Source: Brachycybe producta (Eukaryota > Arthropoda > Diplopoda > Playtdesmida > Andrognathidae). Taken from it: 64,000 bases of DNA. Positions 26,601-35,564 of this stretch are shown piece after piece. The first letter of the stretch is position 1; every line of letters begins with the position of its first letter. The DNA lies in assembly GCA_036925085.1 (NCBI GenBank), contig JAUPFP010000038.1, positions 852,001 through 916,000 of the forward strand. Reading direction: 5' to 3'. A program made the position numbers and the translations under genes. The notes under the pieces were generated by a model. The model saw nothing but the letters and a program-made list of their open reading frames with translations, was not told the origin of the DNA and searched no databases.

Positions 26601-29600
26601 GAAAGGGGGAGAAAAAAAACGATAAAAATGAACAAAAATTGCCAGAGATTTTCTTTAGTAAGAACTGATATTCTTGAATTCTGGTTATTTTCTGCGTTTC
26701 AGAAGAGCAATCAATACTAAGAAGAAATTAAGTGTTAGTAACTAGAAGACTTAAGTCATCTTTCATGTTTTATATTTTTCAAAACTACCAATGACTAGTC
26801 AGCGGCGGATCTAGCTTTTTCAGTGCTCTGAGTCTTGAGGTCTTTTTGGGGCCCTTTTTAAAAAAAATCTTAATAACATTTATAAATGCTGTTTGTAGCA
26901 TATAATAAAAATACACTGTTTTAAATTTTTAAGACATTGTTATTATTTTCAGGCTAGTATCTCTTAATAACTACACAATACTTTGCATTGTGTCTTTAGG
27001 GCCCCCTAAAAATGTGGGGGGCCCCTGGCGTAGATCCATCAATGTTTATAGTGCGCGCCTAAGCCTAATCATATAAGCTTATTGTGAAAGATATCATCAA
27101 CATGAAACTATCCTTAAGATTTAGGTTACTCTTCTAGTTTCTAAAACACATTCAAGTTTCTCTTCCATTTTTTGCACCTGAAAAGACAGAGTAATCTGAA
27201 TTCTCGTGACGTTTACACTTTAAAACCAGCTTATGAGACAAAACTTAGCATTAAGTTGTGAGCCCTAAAGTAAAGGAAAAATCACACCTTTTTTCTTTTT
27301 TAAAAAAAAGTAGTTACTGTATTGTAATTATATCTAGTCCAAATACCCCCCAAAAAATCCCCTCCAAATAAGTAGGATATAGACTCAATGGAGCCAACAA
27401 CAAGATGGACTTCTTTTAAAAAAAACATGTTAATTGATTAGTTGAATTTGAGTTTAGTTTATAAAAAACCAACTTCTTTTCTCCTATAATAATGATAATT
27501 AAGAGCTCAAAAGCAACAAAATGAGAGGTTAATTGAAGAGGTGTGGCCAGTGGGAAAGAAGGCCGCCCCTACCTACCCACCCACCACCCTTCAATTGTAT
27601 TCTGACCACAACCAAACAAATGATATCAAAAAACACACATTTGGATTCCAATTCCCATATGGGTTTTCGCTCCTCCTACCCCACCCCCTTTTTTCCATCA
27701 TCAAAGAAAATGAATTCAAATTTAAAGATCTTTAAATATTTTTGAGGAAAAAAAAAATAAACTTGTGTAAAACTAATTTTCTATTTAGTTAACTGTTTTG
27801 GAACTTTTATAAGGAAGAAAAGGGGGAGGGGGGAGATGGAAAGAGGTCGTCGTCAGTCTACTAAAAATACAGTGAAAAAGATCCCTAATTACGTGCTCCA
27901 TAACTAACACCGTTTAGAATTTAGAAAATGGGGGGAACCTTGGTTTGAACTTCCCGCAGGTGATGATGATGATGATTGTTGTGCTTTCTTAATCATCAGA
28001 AAAAAAGAAAGAAAGGTGATTACTGATTAGAAAGAAAAAAAAGAAGTCATTGTTTTTCATGACGTGCAGATTAGGAGCAAAAGAGATTCGAGGAGAGGAT
28101 TAGAAACAGAAAAAGAGACCAAACAAATAATGTTATTTGAAAAGCAACATATCATCATCATTCCAATTTTATTGTGTTTCTTTTTTTTTTTTTTTGACCA
28201 AATGACCAATAGACAAAATCGACAGGTGATAAGTTGAAACTGTCCACCCCTCCCCGCCCTATTAAAACAAAACAGGTGTCCACATCCATATAAAAAAGTT
28301 CAAGAACGAAACTTGGCACTTGAACCCTCTCTGCGCAAGAAGATACCTTCTATTATTTATTATTGGAATCTTCTTCAGATGGATCAAAAGTTGAAGTTCA
28401 AGTGTCAAATGGAGTTTCCCTTTTTTTAAAGAGGCAACTAAATAAGCGCCAAATTTTTGGCTTTTACTCAAGTTTGGCGTTTTGGTTAAATTTGGCGCTT
28501 AGGCTCCAGACACACATGCCATTCTTTGGACTACTTTTCAACTTCGAAATTTGAAGTCGGGTTGTAGTCAAAACCAACCCCACCTTGAGTCATTCCATAA
28601 AATTTACATTGAAACAACGGCCCAACCACCTTCGACTTCAGTTTGCAGTAAAACAAAAATGGTTAATTGGCCTGTATTTATTACAACCATTATTCAATTT
28701 GGAGTTTGTTGAATTTGGTGCTGATTCTATTTGGCAATTGCTCCAGTTGGCGCTCATTTAGCGCCATCTTTTGCTTATGATGGAACTGATTTTGTGCGCC
28801 CGGCCGCCGCCGCCGCCCCCTCCCCCAACCTCCCACTCCATTCTATGAATAATAAACAGTTTTATTGTAGAGTTAAAGAATGACTTAAAATCGAAAACTT
28901 CCTCAGAAATTTTCATACAATAACATCATAAAAGAAATAGAACAAGAAGCTTCTTTTATTTCTTTATGAATGTATTTTTTGCTAACAAAATAAAAAGAAA
29001 AATCACCCAAATATATCCTTTTTAAAATCGTTTGATTTACGATTGTTGCAAAATAAGAAAATGAAACTTTCAATTCTTCAAAACACTCAAAAGAAATTTT
29101 AAGTGAAAAAAGAAAGAAATATTATTTGAAGAAGTCACTTTTGAAACTTGAAAGGACACTTTTTCTCTCTCTTTTTTTTTTTTGACTTCCAAACTGTTTC
29201 TTTCGCCCAAAGAACAACAAAATGTTTCAGTTTAAAAGATTTCCCAAATTCACTCAAGAAAAAAATATATCTATTTTAACAACAGGCAGCCTCCTCCATT
29301 CACCATTGTGTATTTTATATTGTTACACAAAACGTATTACGAATCTGAAAAAAAAAAGTAAAAACGTTTTTCTCCTCCCTTCAAACTCACCATTTTTAAG
29401 GAACACCATTCTTTTGAGGGGAGTTTTGTGTTCCTTCAGGCCCCTCCTTAAACACAATAGAAGTCCATTTACAACCCAAATGTCCTCTCCCCCTCTCTAC
29501 CTTTTTATATCTCTCTCTTTCCATCTCAGGTATGTCTTATGGGTACCTTTACCAGCTGTAACCATTGTAACCAAGGAAGTCTCCACTTTTCAGATTTCTT

Positions 29601-31502
29601 ACCCCACAAATGACGAATGTCCATTTGTTTGTCCACAGTCCACACTCACCTATAGTGAAGACTGAGGAGTGTCCAGTGTCCAAAAAAAGAGGACAAGTGG
29701 CGAAAAATAAGGGAGGGGAAAGAAAGAAGAGGAGGAGGAGGAGGGGGGGGGGGGGAAGAGGGCCAAACATTCTGAACAAGCAGAAAATGAAAAAAGGGTC
29801 TATAATTATGTACACACACCTCACGCCAAAATTGAAATCAGGCGAAAAATAAAACCCAAGTTGACCTCACCTACCTTTAGGCTTAGATATATTATGGATG
29901 TGCGTCCATCTAAACCATCTGTCAATCACTTCTAATCTGGACCCTCTCCCTCTTAACTTCTCCCCTCCCAGCCTTTCTAGTCAAGATCAACCTCATCATG
30001 GAGTCCAGCTTTTTTTTAAAAAAAAAACCTCCCTCCCCCTTAATTCTGTATAGACTGGTGGACAGAAATAAGTACATCAATATTTCTTCTTCATTGTCCG
30101 GTCATAATTGGTCAGCACCTTTTTTATCATCATGTGAAAGAACAGACCACCTGAAGGAGAACGAGGAACGAACTGGTCAGTCTTTTTTTTTTTTTCTTAA
30201 AATAAGAAGTGACCATGAAATAGCCCCTATACACAAAAAGTCAACACTGTGACTGATGTCCACTTCTTTTCAACACAATAACCGAAAAAAAGCCTCCTCC
30301 TCCTCCTATATCAGATTACAAAATTATTTAGACGAACTCTTTTCTTAATTTTTTTTCTGCTTTTTAAACTACTGACATATTTTGACAAGATGGAGAAAAA
30401 ATAACAAAATTCTCTTTTTGGCCCTGTTTTTACTTAACAAAAATGAGGGTGAAACGGCTTTTTTTTTTGTAACTGGAAAATCACAATTAATTGCCCAAAA
30501 ATTAGGTTTAAAGTTGAATAATTTCAACTTTTCTATTTGTGAGGGTGGTTCTAAAAGGTTTGATTTTGGCCAGTTTTCCATTTTAGCATTTCATTTAATT
30601 ATTCCTCATTTCAGATAATTTAAATCACCTTAATTAGCTGTATGCTAAATTTAAAAGTCCAAATAACGCCATTTTAATGTAGACATTGATGAGAAAGCCA
30701 CAATTTCTAGTTTAGTCAGAGCGGGTAGGGGGTTTCTCACTTCAATTGACCTAATACAATGAAGCAAACCATTATAGTGAGTATGTGGACCACGACTCTA
30801 CTCTCATATGGAATTCCTTTTCTCCTAATATATAATATATATTGCCCAACTTAATAGAAATGAACTAGCAAATTTCACCATACTAAAGCTGCCATGTTTC
30901 TCCTGTTGAAATTTTCAGTTTAAGAATTTTTGTAAAGTGGAAACATGGCCTTAATTAAGAATAAAATCTATAATGGAAGAAAAACCATTATCCACACCAA
31001 CCAACACTACCACACCATTTAGGACCACTTCTTTCTTAAAAAAAATCATTTTGTCTTACATGGTACTGTCATATGTTTAAGATTACAAAAAGATAAAAAA
31101 AAAACTTTATAAGAAAATTACAGGATGTTACTCAACATCCTAAACCCCCGCCCCCTAAAAAACGGCCAAAAGTCGAAAAATATTCAAATGCTCTAAAAAG
31201 TCTAAAAATGCCTCAGGAGCGCTCAATTGGCCCTAGAAGCCCCCAAAACCTTGAAAAAGTACAGGGATTCAAGAATTTGTACAATTCTAAAAAAAAAAAA
31301 ATGGGTCAAAACCCCTTTTTTCAATACTGTGTGCGCGTGTGTTCTTACCTCCATCAGCTGAGATGACAATCAGTGTCCAGTTAAAGACAACCAGAAGAAA
31401 CACCAATGCGTGGACAAAAACAGCTCGTACATTGAAGAAGGAGGAAGAAGAAGAAGAAGTGGACCAGGACCAACGAAAATCCATACTCGTCAACGTCATC
31501 AT
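5089..31502 (-). CDS. FGFRL1: FGFRL1: fibroblast growth factor receptor-like 1 (seven coding exons)
   Basis: Exons in order of transcription are 31502-31349, 10864-10592, 8152-8077, 7997-7704, 7612-7493, 7124-6898 and 5672-5089, all with GT donors and AG acceptors. Together they encode about 575 aa: signal peptide, Ig1, acid-box linker, Ig2, split Ig3, one membrane span and a cytoplasmic tail with no kinase domain. Two hallmarks identify it: the Ig3 end [20 protein letters not shown], and a His-rich C-terminal tail. In the family the protein sits in the plasma membrane, binds FGFs and heparin through its Ig domains, acts as a non-kinase co-receptor or decoy and promotes adhesion. The first intron is 20.5 kb and full of mobile elements. 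Exons 3-6 contain small apparent indels (see separate entries and findings); exons 1, 2 and 7 are clean. The identification is firm; the intactness of the gene is not. Confidence 0.9.
5851..6266. mobile_element. MITE-like element with CCTCGTTTCCATTA termini
   Basis: The left end CCTCGTTTCCATTA is mirrored by TAATGAAAACGAGG at the right. Inside, a ~130-bp block is duplicated in tandem (AACTGCAGTTCCATAACCA at about 5877 and again at about 6022). It lies in the FGFRL1 intron between exons 6 and 7. There is no coding capacity and the target duplication is not clear. Confidence 0.65.
6301..6580. mobile_element. hAT-like non-autonomous element
   Basis: The termini are CAGTGGCGGATCTAGGG and its inverse ending in ATCCGCCACTG. 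The flanking octamers TGGTTACC (6293-6300) and CGGTTACC (6581-6588) agree at 7 of 8 positions, as expected of an hAT 8-bp target duplication. The 280-bp body holds a long G run after 6329 and no ORF of note. Confidence 0.75.
6898..7124 (-). CDS. FGFRL1: FGFRL1 exon 6: Ig3 second half (apparent +1 indel)
   Basis: After the acceptor TTCTTACAG the exon opens WLKKIED, matching the WLK of FGFR-family Ig3. It ends [35 protein letters not shown] and the donor GTAAGT. The opening and the closing parts lie in different frames. The switch falls within about 25 codons, before NGTIFFEG, and corresponds to one surplus base. Read without it, the length gives the phase required by exon 7. This could be a sequencing error or a real lesion. 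Confidence 0.8.
7187..7474. repeat. Family A foldback repeat in FGFRL1 intron 5
   Basis: This is a good copy. The outer arm CTCGAACTCTTGATTATTCC and the inner arm TTTTAGAAACTAGAAGAGTA are mirrored by TACTCTTCCAGTTTCTAAAA and AACAGAATAATCAC. It fills most of the 368-bp intron between exons 5 and 6. Confidence 0.75.
7493..7612 (-). CDS. FGFRL1: FGFRL1 exon 5: Ig3 first half (apparent -1 indel)
   Basis: The exon runs from the acceptor ATACTTAG to CACATTCAG|GTTCGC. The downstream frame reads [20 protein letters not shown] then KSDAFPHIQ. This aligns with the family's HPVNTTVDFGGTTSFQC and ends exactly at the Q|W boundary. The upstream part ([11 protein letters not shown]) lies in the other frame, so one base seems to be missing near 7580. 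The length of 120 is one short of what the phases need. Confidence 0.8.
7704..7997 (-). CDS. FGFRL1: FGFRL1 exon 4: Ig2 (apparent stop and frame change)
   Basis: The exon opens [20 protein letters not shown] and reads [11 protein letters not shown] up to an in-frame TAA. It then reads [16 protein letters not shown] and [17 protein letters not shown] in the same frame, and finally [18 protein letters not shown] one frame over. The Ig2 cysteines, the WLKDG turn and the YTC motif are all present. A nearby pair of compensating one-base errors would explain the stop (AGNP-type motif expected), and a one-base loss near 7765 explains the second switch. Confidence 0.8.
8077..8152 (-). CDS. FGFRL1: FGFRL1 exon 3: acid-box linker
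   Basis: This 76-nt exon lies between GTTTTCCAG and the donor GTATGG and encodes [20 protein letters not shown]. It joins Ig1 to Ig2 in the place where FGFRs carry an acid box. The length is one base over what its neighbours' phases require; the CCCC run near 8081 is the likely site. The small size makes it easy for gene predictors to miss. Confidence 0.7.
8498..8811. mobile_element. TIR element with CAGGGACGTCATTT ends (hAT-like)
   Basis: The left terminus CAGGGACGTCATTT is mirrored by AAATGACGTCCCTG at the right. Both subterminal regions are G- or C-rich, including a run of about 24 G with one A. A CTATAGAC-like string flanks both sides but is offset on the left, so the duplication is not clean. 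No coding sequence is present. Confidence 0.65.
8981..9068. repeat. Family C hairpin
   Basis: GACTGTTTAAAGGC is mirrored by a diverged AGCCTTTCTTATCTTTAAAC arm ending in AGTTTT. The motif recurs at 20.6, 25.6, 55.3, 59.3 and 60.0 kb. Confidence 0.5.
9147..9246. other. Assembly gap, exactly 100 N
   Basis: A run of 100 N, the conventional filler for a gap of unknown size, lies in the FGFRL1 intron between exons 2 and 3. Short ORFs spanning it are artefacts. Confidence 0.99.
9721..9976. repeat. Family D palindromic element
   Basis: ATAGAAGTGTC at the left is mirrored by GACACTTCTAT at the right. The inside carries CCTCCTACGCATGCAGGCTC, close to CCTCCTATGCAGGCTCC at 56.7 kb, where AGAAGTGTCGATATAATAT also recurs. 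Family unassigned. Confidence 0.5.
10592..10864 (-). CDS. FGFRL1: FGFRL1 exon 2: Ig1
   Basis: A clean 273-nt exon runs from CGTTTTAG to the donor CGAG|GTTTGT. It encodes [40 protein letters not shown] and [20 protein letters not shown]. The Ig cysteines (LGC, YVC), the Trp of VEWYKDG and the family signature CKAxNGFGS are all intact. The phase fits the signal-peptide exon exactly (GG|IPE). Confidence 0.92.
11091..11380. repeat. Family A foldback repeat
   Basis: AAACTCTTGATTATTC and AAACTAGAAGCGCAGCTC at the left face GAGCTACCCTTCTAGTTTCT and ACCAGAGTACGAGAG at the right, with GATATCTTTCAAAATACGC and TATCAACATGAAAATA between. It lies within FGFRL1 intron 1. Confidence 0.75.
11535..11780. repeat. 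Family A foldback repeat
   Basis: GTTTTAGAAACTAGAATAGT at the left and ACCATTCTAGTTTTGAAAAA at the right. The interior is more diverged than in neighbouring copies. Confidence 0.6.
12285..12323. repeat. Compound trinucleotide microsatellite
   Basis: A (CCT)n tract is followed by (CAT)n, with no sign of coding use. Confidence 0.9.
12770..13345. repeat. Family A foldback repeat split by a Harbinger-like MITE
   Basis: The left part has TTAGAAACTAGAATAATAAA and GAAACTGAAAGTGATTT. After the 214-bp insertion the sequence resumes TTAGAAACTTCAAGAGTA and ends in TTTACTCTTCTAGTATTT. The order of insertion is therefore readable: family A first, the MITE second. Confidence 0.6.
12881..13094. mobile_element. 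Harbinger-like MITE with TTA target duplication
   Basis: The termini GGCTTGTCGCACACTA and TAGTCTGCGACAAGCC are inverted, and the arms stay similar well inward (AAGCATTTCA / TGAAATGCTT). TTA flanks both ends (12878-12880, 13095-13097), the TWA duplication expected of the PIF/Harbinger group. The 214-bp element is non-coding. Confidence 0.7.
13640..14100. repeat. Diverged ~95-bp tandem repeat
   Basis: The motif GGCTTTTATAAAAACCCAGC followed by CATTGG recurs in altered form near 13741, 13831, 13926 and 14027, with GTGGGCC/GTGAGCC segments between. Spacing is about 90-100 bp. The short ORFs it creates on both strands are incidental. Confidence 0.65.
14707..15280 (-). mobile_element. Helitron-like non-autonomous element, copy 1
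   Basis: Read on the minus strand, the element begins CTGTACAAACAATTAAGGAC and ends with the hairpin CCCGTCAT-CT-ATGACGGG (14719-14736), eight bases and then CTAG (14710-14707) followed by T. A hairpin just before a CTRR terminus is the hallmark of Helitron 3' ends. A second copy lies in opposite orientation at 62.3 kb. It has no Rep/helicase coding, so it is non-autonomous. Nested near the 3' end is the palindrome 14746-14922. Confidence 0.75.
14746..14922. mobile_element. Palindromic MITE nested in the Helitron-like copy 1
   Basis: TCACAGGCAATTGTGCCCAG and CATTAGAATTT are mirrored at the right by AAATTCTAATG and CTGGGCACAATTGCCCGTGA. The interior has AAAAGGGCGGAGCATGTGAC and ACCAATTAGAA, both shared with the free-standing palindrome at 19.4 kb. 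Confidence 0.65.
15569..15778. mobile_element. Harbinger-like MITE with TAA target duplication
   Basis: The ends GGCCGGTACTAGACTTAAC and GTTACGTCTAGGGCTGGCC are imperfect inverted repeats, and the palindrome continues almost to the centre (ACTCCGAATT / AATTCGGAGT). TAA flanks both sides (15566-15568, 15779-15781). The size (210 bp) is close to the element at 12.9 kb but the ends differ. Confidence 0.7.
15779..19392. other. FGFRL1 intron 1, no gene seen
   Basis: Low-complexity AT-rich sequence holds CAT and CTC trinucleotide tracts (16.5-16.65 kb), GA-rich microsatellites (17,949-17,990 and 18,208-18,232), a weakly palindromic stretch at 17.2-17.7 kb (repeated TTTCGACTGCAAAATG) and G/C homopolymers. 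The ORFs here, including a 187-codon one at 18,800-19,363, have no recognisable domain. Confidence 0.5.
19393..19598. mobile_element. Palindromic MITE related to the one inside the Helitron-like copies
   Basis: ACAGGCAGTTAGAAATCGG at the left is mirrored by CCGATTTCTAACTGCCTGT at the right. The arms remain nearly identical through GTTGGCTCCGCCCTTGTTAT and ACTTCTAATTGGTT. The unique centre holds AAAAGGGCGGAGCATGTGAC, identical to the centre of the nested palindrome at 14.8 kb. No coding. Confidence 0.75.
20513..20775. repeat. Family B foldback repeat, copy 1
   Basis: GGGCTTGGATTTTTATGATG and ATCAAGTAAATGTTTCTCAA at the left are mirrored by TTGAGAAACATTTGCTTGAT and ATTGCATTCATGA at the right. 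A family C-like hairpin (CTGGTTAGAGGCTAGAAC ... TAGCCTCTAATCAGCC) sits in the middle. Confidence 0.7.
20776..22065. other. FGFRL1 intron 1, no gene seen
   Basis: AT-rich sequence contains short CA/TG microsatellites near 21,100 and 21,712. A GAGACCACC-like ORF at 21.25-21.57 kb has no identifiable domain. Confidence 0.45.
22066..22200. repeat. 22-bp tandem repeat, six copies
   Basis: The unit GAAGAATGTTCGCCAATTTT plus GT is repeated; the first and last units start GACGAATGTTCGCCA. It is preceded by an alternating ACGCATGT/ACATGCGT tract at 21,993-22,056. Confidence 0.85.
22327..22615. repeat. Imperfect inverted repeat with AACGTTGTAAATGCCA ends
   Basis: TAACGTTGTAAATGCCA at the left faces TTGGCATTTATAACGTTTTG at the right, and ACGTTGTAAAAGCCA also appears inside. 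It is MITE-like but degraded; related fragments continue to about 22.83 kb. Confidence 0.45.
22616..25518. other. FGFRL1 intron 1, no gene seen
   Basis: Apart from small TE fragments, homopolymers and a CA tract near 24,843, I see no coding exon, RNA gene or well-formed repeat in this stretch. Confidence 0.45.
25521..25806. repeat. Family B foldback repeat, copy 2
   Basis: ACTCGGATTTTTATGCAACA at the left and TATTGCATAAAAATCCGAG at the right; ATTTGTGGCCCCCAATTTG faces GGCACTTGAGCCACAAATTA. A family C-like hairpin core with CTAGCCTCTAACTAGCC is again present. Confidence 0.7.
26665..27225. repeat. Family A foldback repeat interrupted by another element
   Basis: The left arm contains AGTAACTAGAAGACTTAAG and the right arm TTACTCTTCTAGTTTCTAAA. 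Between about 26,804 and 27,060 lies unrelated sequence with AGCGGCGGATCTAGC at one end and CTGGCGTAGATCC near the other. This resembles a decayed relative of the hAT-like element at 6.3 kb. Confidence 0.6.
27226..31348. other. FGFRL1 intron 1, proximal part, no gene seen
   Basis: Repetitive TTTGGCGCTTA-type sequence occurs at 28.43-28.78 kb, similar to 35.57-35.95 kb. There are also C-rich and G-rich homopolymers (29,740-29,754) and a GGA tract. The largest ORF (29,222-29,665, 147 codons) has biased, domain-free composition. Confidence 0.5.
31349..31502 (-). CDS. FGFRL1: FGFRL1 exon 1: signal peptide
   Basis: The first in-frame ATG is at 31502 ([11 protein letters not shown]), with a second Met at 31484; either could start the protein. 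A Ser run and NVRAVF precede the hydrophobic core [20 protein letters not shown], then DGG and the donor G|GTAAGA. The phase-1 end joins exactly to the Ig1 exon (GG|IPEIK). Assignment rests on this phase match, the signal-peptide character and the lack of a better candidate in the 20.5 kb between. Confidence 0.7.
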
Positions 31503-34395
31503 CAGCACCAGTCAGATCGATCATACACATTGGACCTACAGAAACAATAACACCAAACAATATTCCATTTTTAAACATCTTCATCATGTTGTATAATGTA
31601 AAGTTAAAAGACACATGAAGTAGTTTGTGGTAACATTATTATTCTTTGAATAAATAGCGCCCTCTGGCTACTAAAAATACTCTTGAGTCACTTTTTCTTT
31701 CTTTCTTTCTGTGCAATGATCTTAAATAATGAGGTGTGCGTGCTCGGAAGCCATTTTTGTCAGAGTCCCAGTGAAAAAAAAAACTTGAATAAACAAACAC
31801 AATGTACAACAAACCTAGTCTGGATTCTAGCATTCAAACCCCACCCTTCAAACTGATTACAGGTTCAACTAAGTTCAATGTATACTAGAGTAGTCAAGGT
31901 ACAACCCCCCCCCCCCCACAAAAAAAAAGCCGGTAGGAAATAAAAGCAAAACTTTAGTTCAATTTATACAAAATGTCTTCAATCTAAAACCAAATGAAGA
32001 CACTGGTTTGTTATGGGCATTTTCGTTCATTGCCAAAAATGATTTCCTATCAACTTTGACATTATTCATAATGCCTAAACACTACCTTTTGCTCAATATA
32101 TATATATGCAGAATGACTGATTTTCCACTTTGACTTTAAAACAGGTAAACTATACTATTGCCCTAAATAAAATTCCGCACACATAAAATGCGATTAAATC
32201 TACTTTATTTTTAAATTTCAAACATAGACAAACTGTAACTGTATTTAAAGAAAATGATAAACGGTAGCAAATTAGGTGGAATGGGAACAAGTGTAAATAT
32301 TAGCCTAGAGAAGATAATGAGAAAGAAGAAGGTGGAGTACAAAACTAGGTCTTATTAATCCCCAACCCCCCCAAATCCACTAAACATTTTAATCATTGCA
32401 AATCCATCTCAATTTGCTAAGTTTTACTATACAAATTGGACCAACCATTTAATAGCAACCATTAGTTATCATATTTAACATAAAACTTACTACTTAAACC
32501 TTTCCTGAATGAACCAGATAAAAGATTACATTAACTACACATTTAGAGACCTACATTTTGTAAAAATAAATTTAAGCCCAACCAAGCCAAGCCTACAAAA
32601 CTTTTTAATAGTTTTATAGAGTGAATTCAACCCCACCAAGCCAATTAAGATCACCAGGTCCACAAAGCCCATAAGGCCCCAAAAAGCAGACAAAGTAAAT
32701 TGGCTTAGCTTTTGAAAAAAAAACCCCACCAGGTCCATAAGGCACAACAAGCCAACCAAACACAAAACTCATGGACTTCCTCTTCCAGTCCAAAGTCTGG
32801 GCTTTTTCCAAAATACTCTACTACCATACCATGTTATGGGCTTTATTTAGGTCTCTTTAAACTCCATCAAATGTAACCACAAACCTCAAAAAAAAGTGAT
32901 AAGTTTAAAACAACAGTAACTTTTAATATAATAGTGATGTAAGAATCTCACTTTTTTTTTGCAGTTGCAGTCTGTCTGCAAATATTATTACAAAGAAAGA
33001 GAGCGAGAGAGGATTGAATCAATGCAAAAACAAATCCATAGCAACAAAAGTATCCATCAGAGGAGCTTCTTCGGAGTTTCACTGTTTTTACAATGGATTG
33101 TATCTCTCTCTCTCTTTCTCTATGAAAGTCTAGACATCGAACCCAAATGTATAATAAGATCACACACAAAACACAATAAACACGGCTGCTACTACTACTA
33201 CTACTACCTTTGCCTATAAAACCTATAATAATATATATAAAAAGATAAAGAATGAGAGAATGTGAGGTCAATAATGCCAAAAATATCACATTGTTCTCTT
33301 CAAAAAGTATCAATTTCAGAGAAGCCACCTACCTACCTACCTATAAGCCTCTCTCCACATATGGAATTGCTGTATTGGTAAACAATATCCTATAGGGTCT
33401 ATATACCCAAAATGTACAAGATTATTGCTTTTTCAAAGATTTTGACATCTAATTTTGTTGTTGTTGTTGCGACACCTGGCTGTGCTTTCATGAAACAATC
33501 TTGTGACTTTATTTCTAAGCCATATAATATCTTATATACAAGTTAGTATAGATATTATTATATAAAGCAAAGTGTATCCTATATAATACAAAAGCTTTCA
33601 GATATTATGTAATGAAATGATACGCTTCATGTCATTCATAAGAGTAATAATAATACGTCACAGCTGTCCCCACAAAAGAAAAGGTCGATTGTAACATAAT
33701 GAATGTCATCATTCCCCCCCCCCTTATTCATTCATTCATTGGGTTAGGGGTTATAATAATATATTATGAGAGAGAGAGAAAAAAGATCAAGTTCGATTTC
33801 AATTTAAATCAATTTCACGCATTTTTGCATTTTCCATGTCAACCCATTAAAATTAAACACACACAGCTGTCTTTTTTTTTAGAATGATAAAAAAAATTCT
33901 CAAAAGACTTTCTCTCTTGGTTTTTTTTTCTTTCATTACGATTACTAATTAAAATATTAACATTTTATCTTTCAGTGTGTTTTGTTCATTTGAAACTAAT
34001 CTTTCTCAGAAATGATGATCTCAAAGAAAAAAGGAAGAAAAACAGGGCAGAAACCCTTGATATTAACACAGTAATACATGGAGGCTACTGTTTGCTGACA
34101 CTTGTGATATGAATTTTATACTCTTTTTTTTATAGAAAATGTACTTGTCAGCATGTTGTGTATTTGTTTCTTGTTTCTGTATTTACTTCAAGATATGACA
34201 TCTTTATTTAAGTTTAATGTATCACTTCCCATAAGACACACCATAAAAATATCGTTCCAAATTCTCACCCCTATCTTTTACAAACCCCAATCACCCCCCT
34301 CCCTCCCTCCCTTCATGTCTCAGAAGAAAATGATCCACAAAACGAGAGGCAGACATTTTTAAAAGGAGTGTCTATAGGCGTGTTTTTGTTAACAA
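31503..34395. other. Upstream of FGFRL1, no gene seen
   Basis: AT-rich sequence with CT, ATT and CTAC microsatellites and no coding exon that I can support. It should contain the FGFRL1 promoter or 5' UTR, but I cannot place a start site. Confidence 0.45.
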
Positions 34396-35015
34396 GAAAT
34401 TAAAAAGTTTTAGAAACTAGAAGAGTAAAAATGGTATCACTTAAGGCTATTTTTATGCTCGCATTTTGTTTAGAAATGAAATTTTTATATTAACAATTTC
34501 AAAGTCTTACTTTTCGTTTTTCCCTTCAAAATTGAACTATTATTGATAGACTGATAGTAAAAATCATATGATAATAACTTGTTTTTATTGGCTCAATAAC
34601 CTATGACAGTTTTGAAATATTTAATAAATTAAATTTATAAAGGCTGCTCGCACACTAGGTCGGTGACGCGGCGCGGCACCGACCTACAGTGGACGAGTAG
34701 CTATCAAGAAGTTCCAGACTTTCTGCAGAGCTTGTACTGGGCCGCACTTTCGTCCTAATGGGCGGGGGGGGGGGGGGCTTCATTCATTTACATTCATTTT
34801 GCTTGGTAGCCAATAGCTTTATATATTAGGCCAATACTTATTTTGAACTAATGAAAACGAGGCTACAATTACTTCAAACTTGGGTCACTTTTAAACAAGG
34901 ATCAAAGGTTTATTCAACATGAAAGTTTCTGCATGTCATAACATTTACTCTTCTAGTTTCGAAAACACTTAAAAAGGGATTTCAAACTCAAGAGTTCTAC
35001 GATATTAGCTGAATG
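34396..35015. repeat. Family A foldback repeat with internal insertions
   Basis: GTTTTAGAAACTAGAAGAGT at the left and TTTACTCTTCTAGTTTCGAA at the right lie 0.5 kb apart, further than in intact copies. The gap holds the short hairpin at 34,642 and other inserted sequence including a G run. Confidence 0.6.
34642..34702. repeat. Short GC-rich hairpin
   Basis: CTCGCACACTAGGTCGGTG at the left pairs with CACCGACCTACAGTGGACGA at the right around an 11-base GC-rich loop. CGCACACTA also occurs in the Harbinger-like ends at 12.9 kb. Confidence 0.6.
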
Positions 35016-35564
35016 ATCCTCCCTCGCATAGCACTTCACACTATTATTATTACAAGTATAGAGAAGAGGACCAACGGGTCAGTCAATTCTAATGATTTTT
35101 ATTTAAAGCAACGAGCAGCGTATTTGAGCAAATAAGTCAAATTATGTAAATTCAAATAACGATGACGATGACGATGATGATGATATGACGCGAAGGAAGA
35201 AGAGGAGGAATTGCGTGAGAATAAGCAATTTGTTGATCGTTTTATAATGGAATAATTATTATTCAAATTAGGCGTCATTAATCTCCATCCACCGCCCCAA
35301 AAATCATGAAAAGTCGATCCTCATTTTAACTCCCCTCCTCCTCTGCCTTTAAAACGTGCCAAATAACATCCTAATGAAAATTAAAACACAAATATACAGA
35401 TCTATATGCAAAAAAAAAAAAACTGTTTTTCACTCGGAAATTGTCGAACAATAAATATTGAAAACAGCTTTTCATTTTCGAAGATTCGAATGAATGACTG
35501 CTAATAACAGTTTGCTGCCAGGTGAACATGTAAAACTGCTCGAGAAAACGGAATAGCAGCCATT

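Noticed and set aside
29222-29665. 147-codon ORF
   Set aside because: Composition follows CT-rich DNA, with no domain, and it lies antisense within the FGFRL1 first intron.
34797-34870. A further copy of the CCTCGTTTCCATTA-ended MITE, suggested by AATGAAAACGAGGC at 34,850
   Set aside because: Only one end-like motif is present, with no inverted partner within reach.
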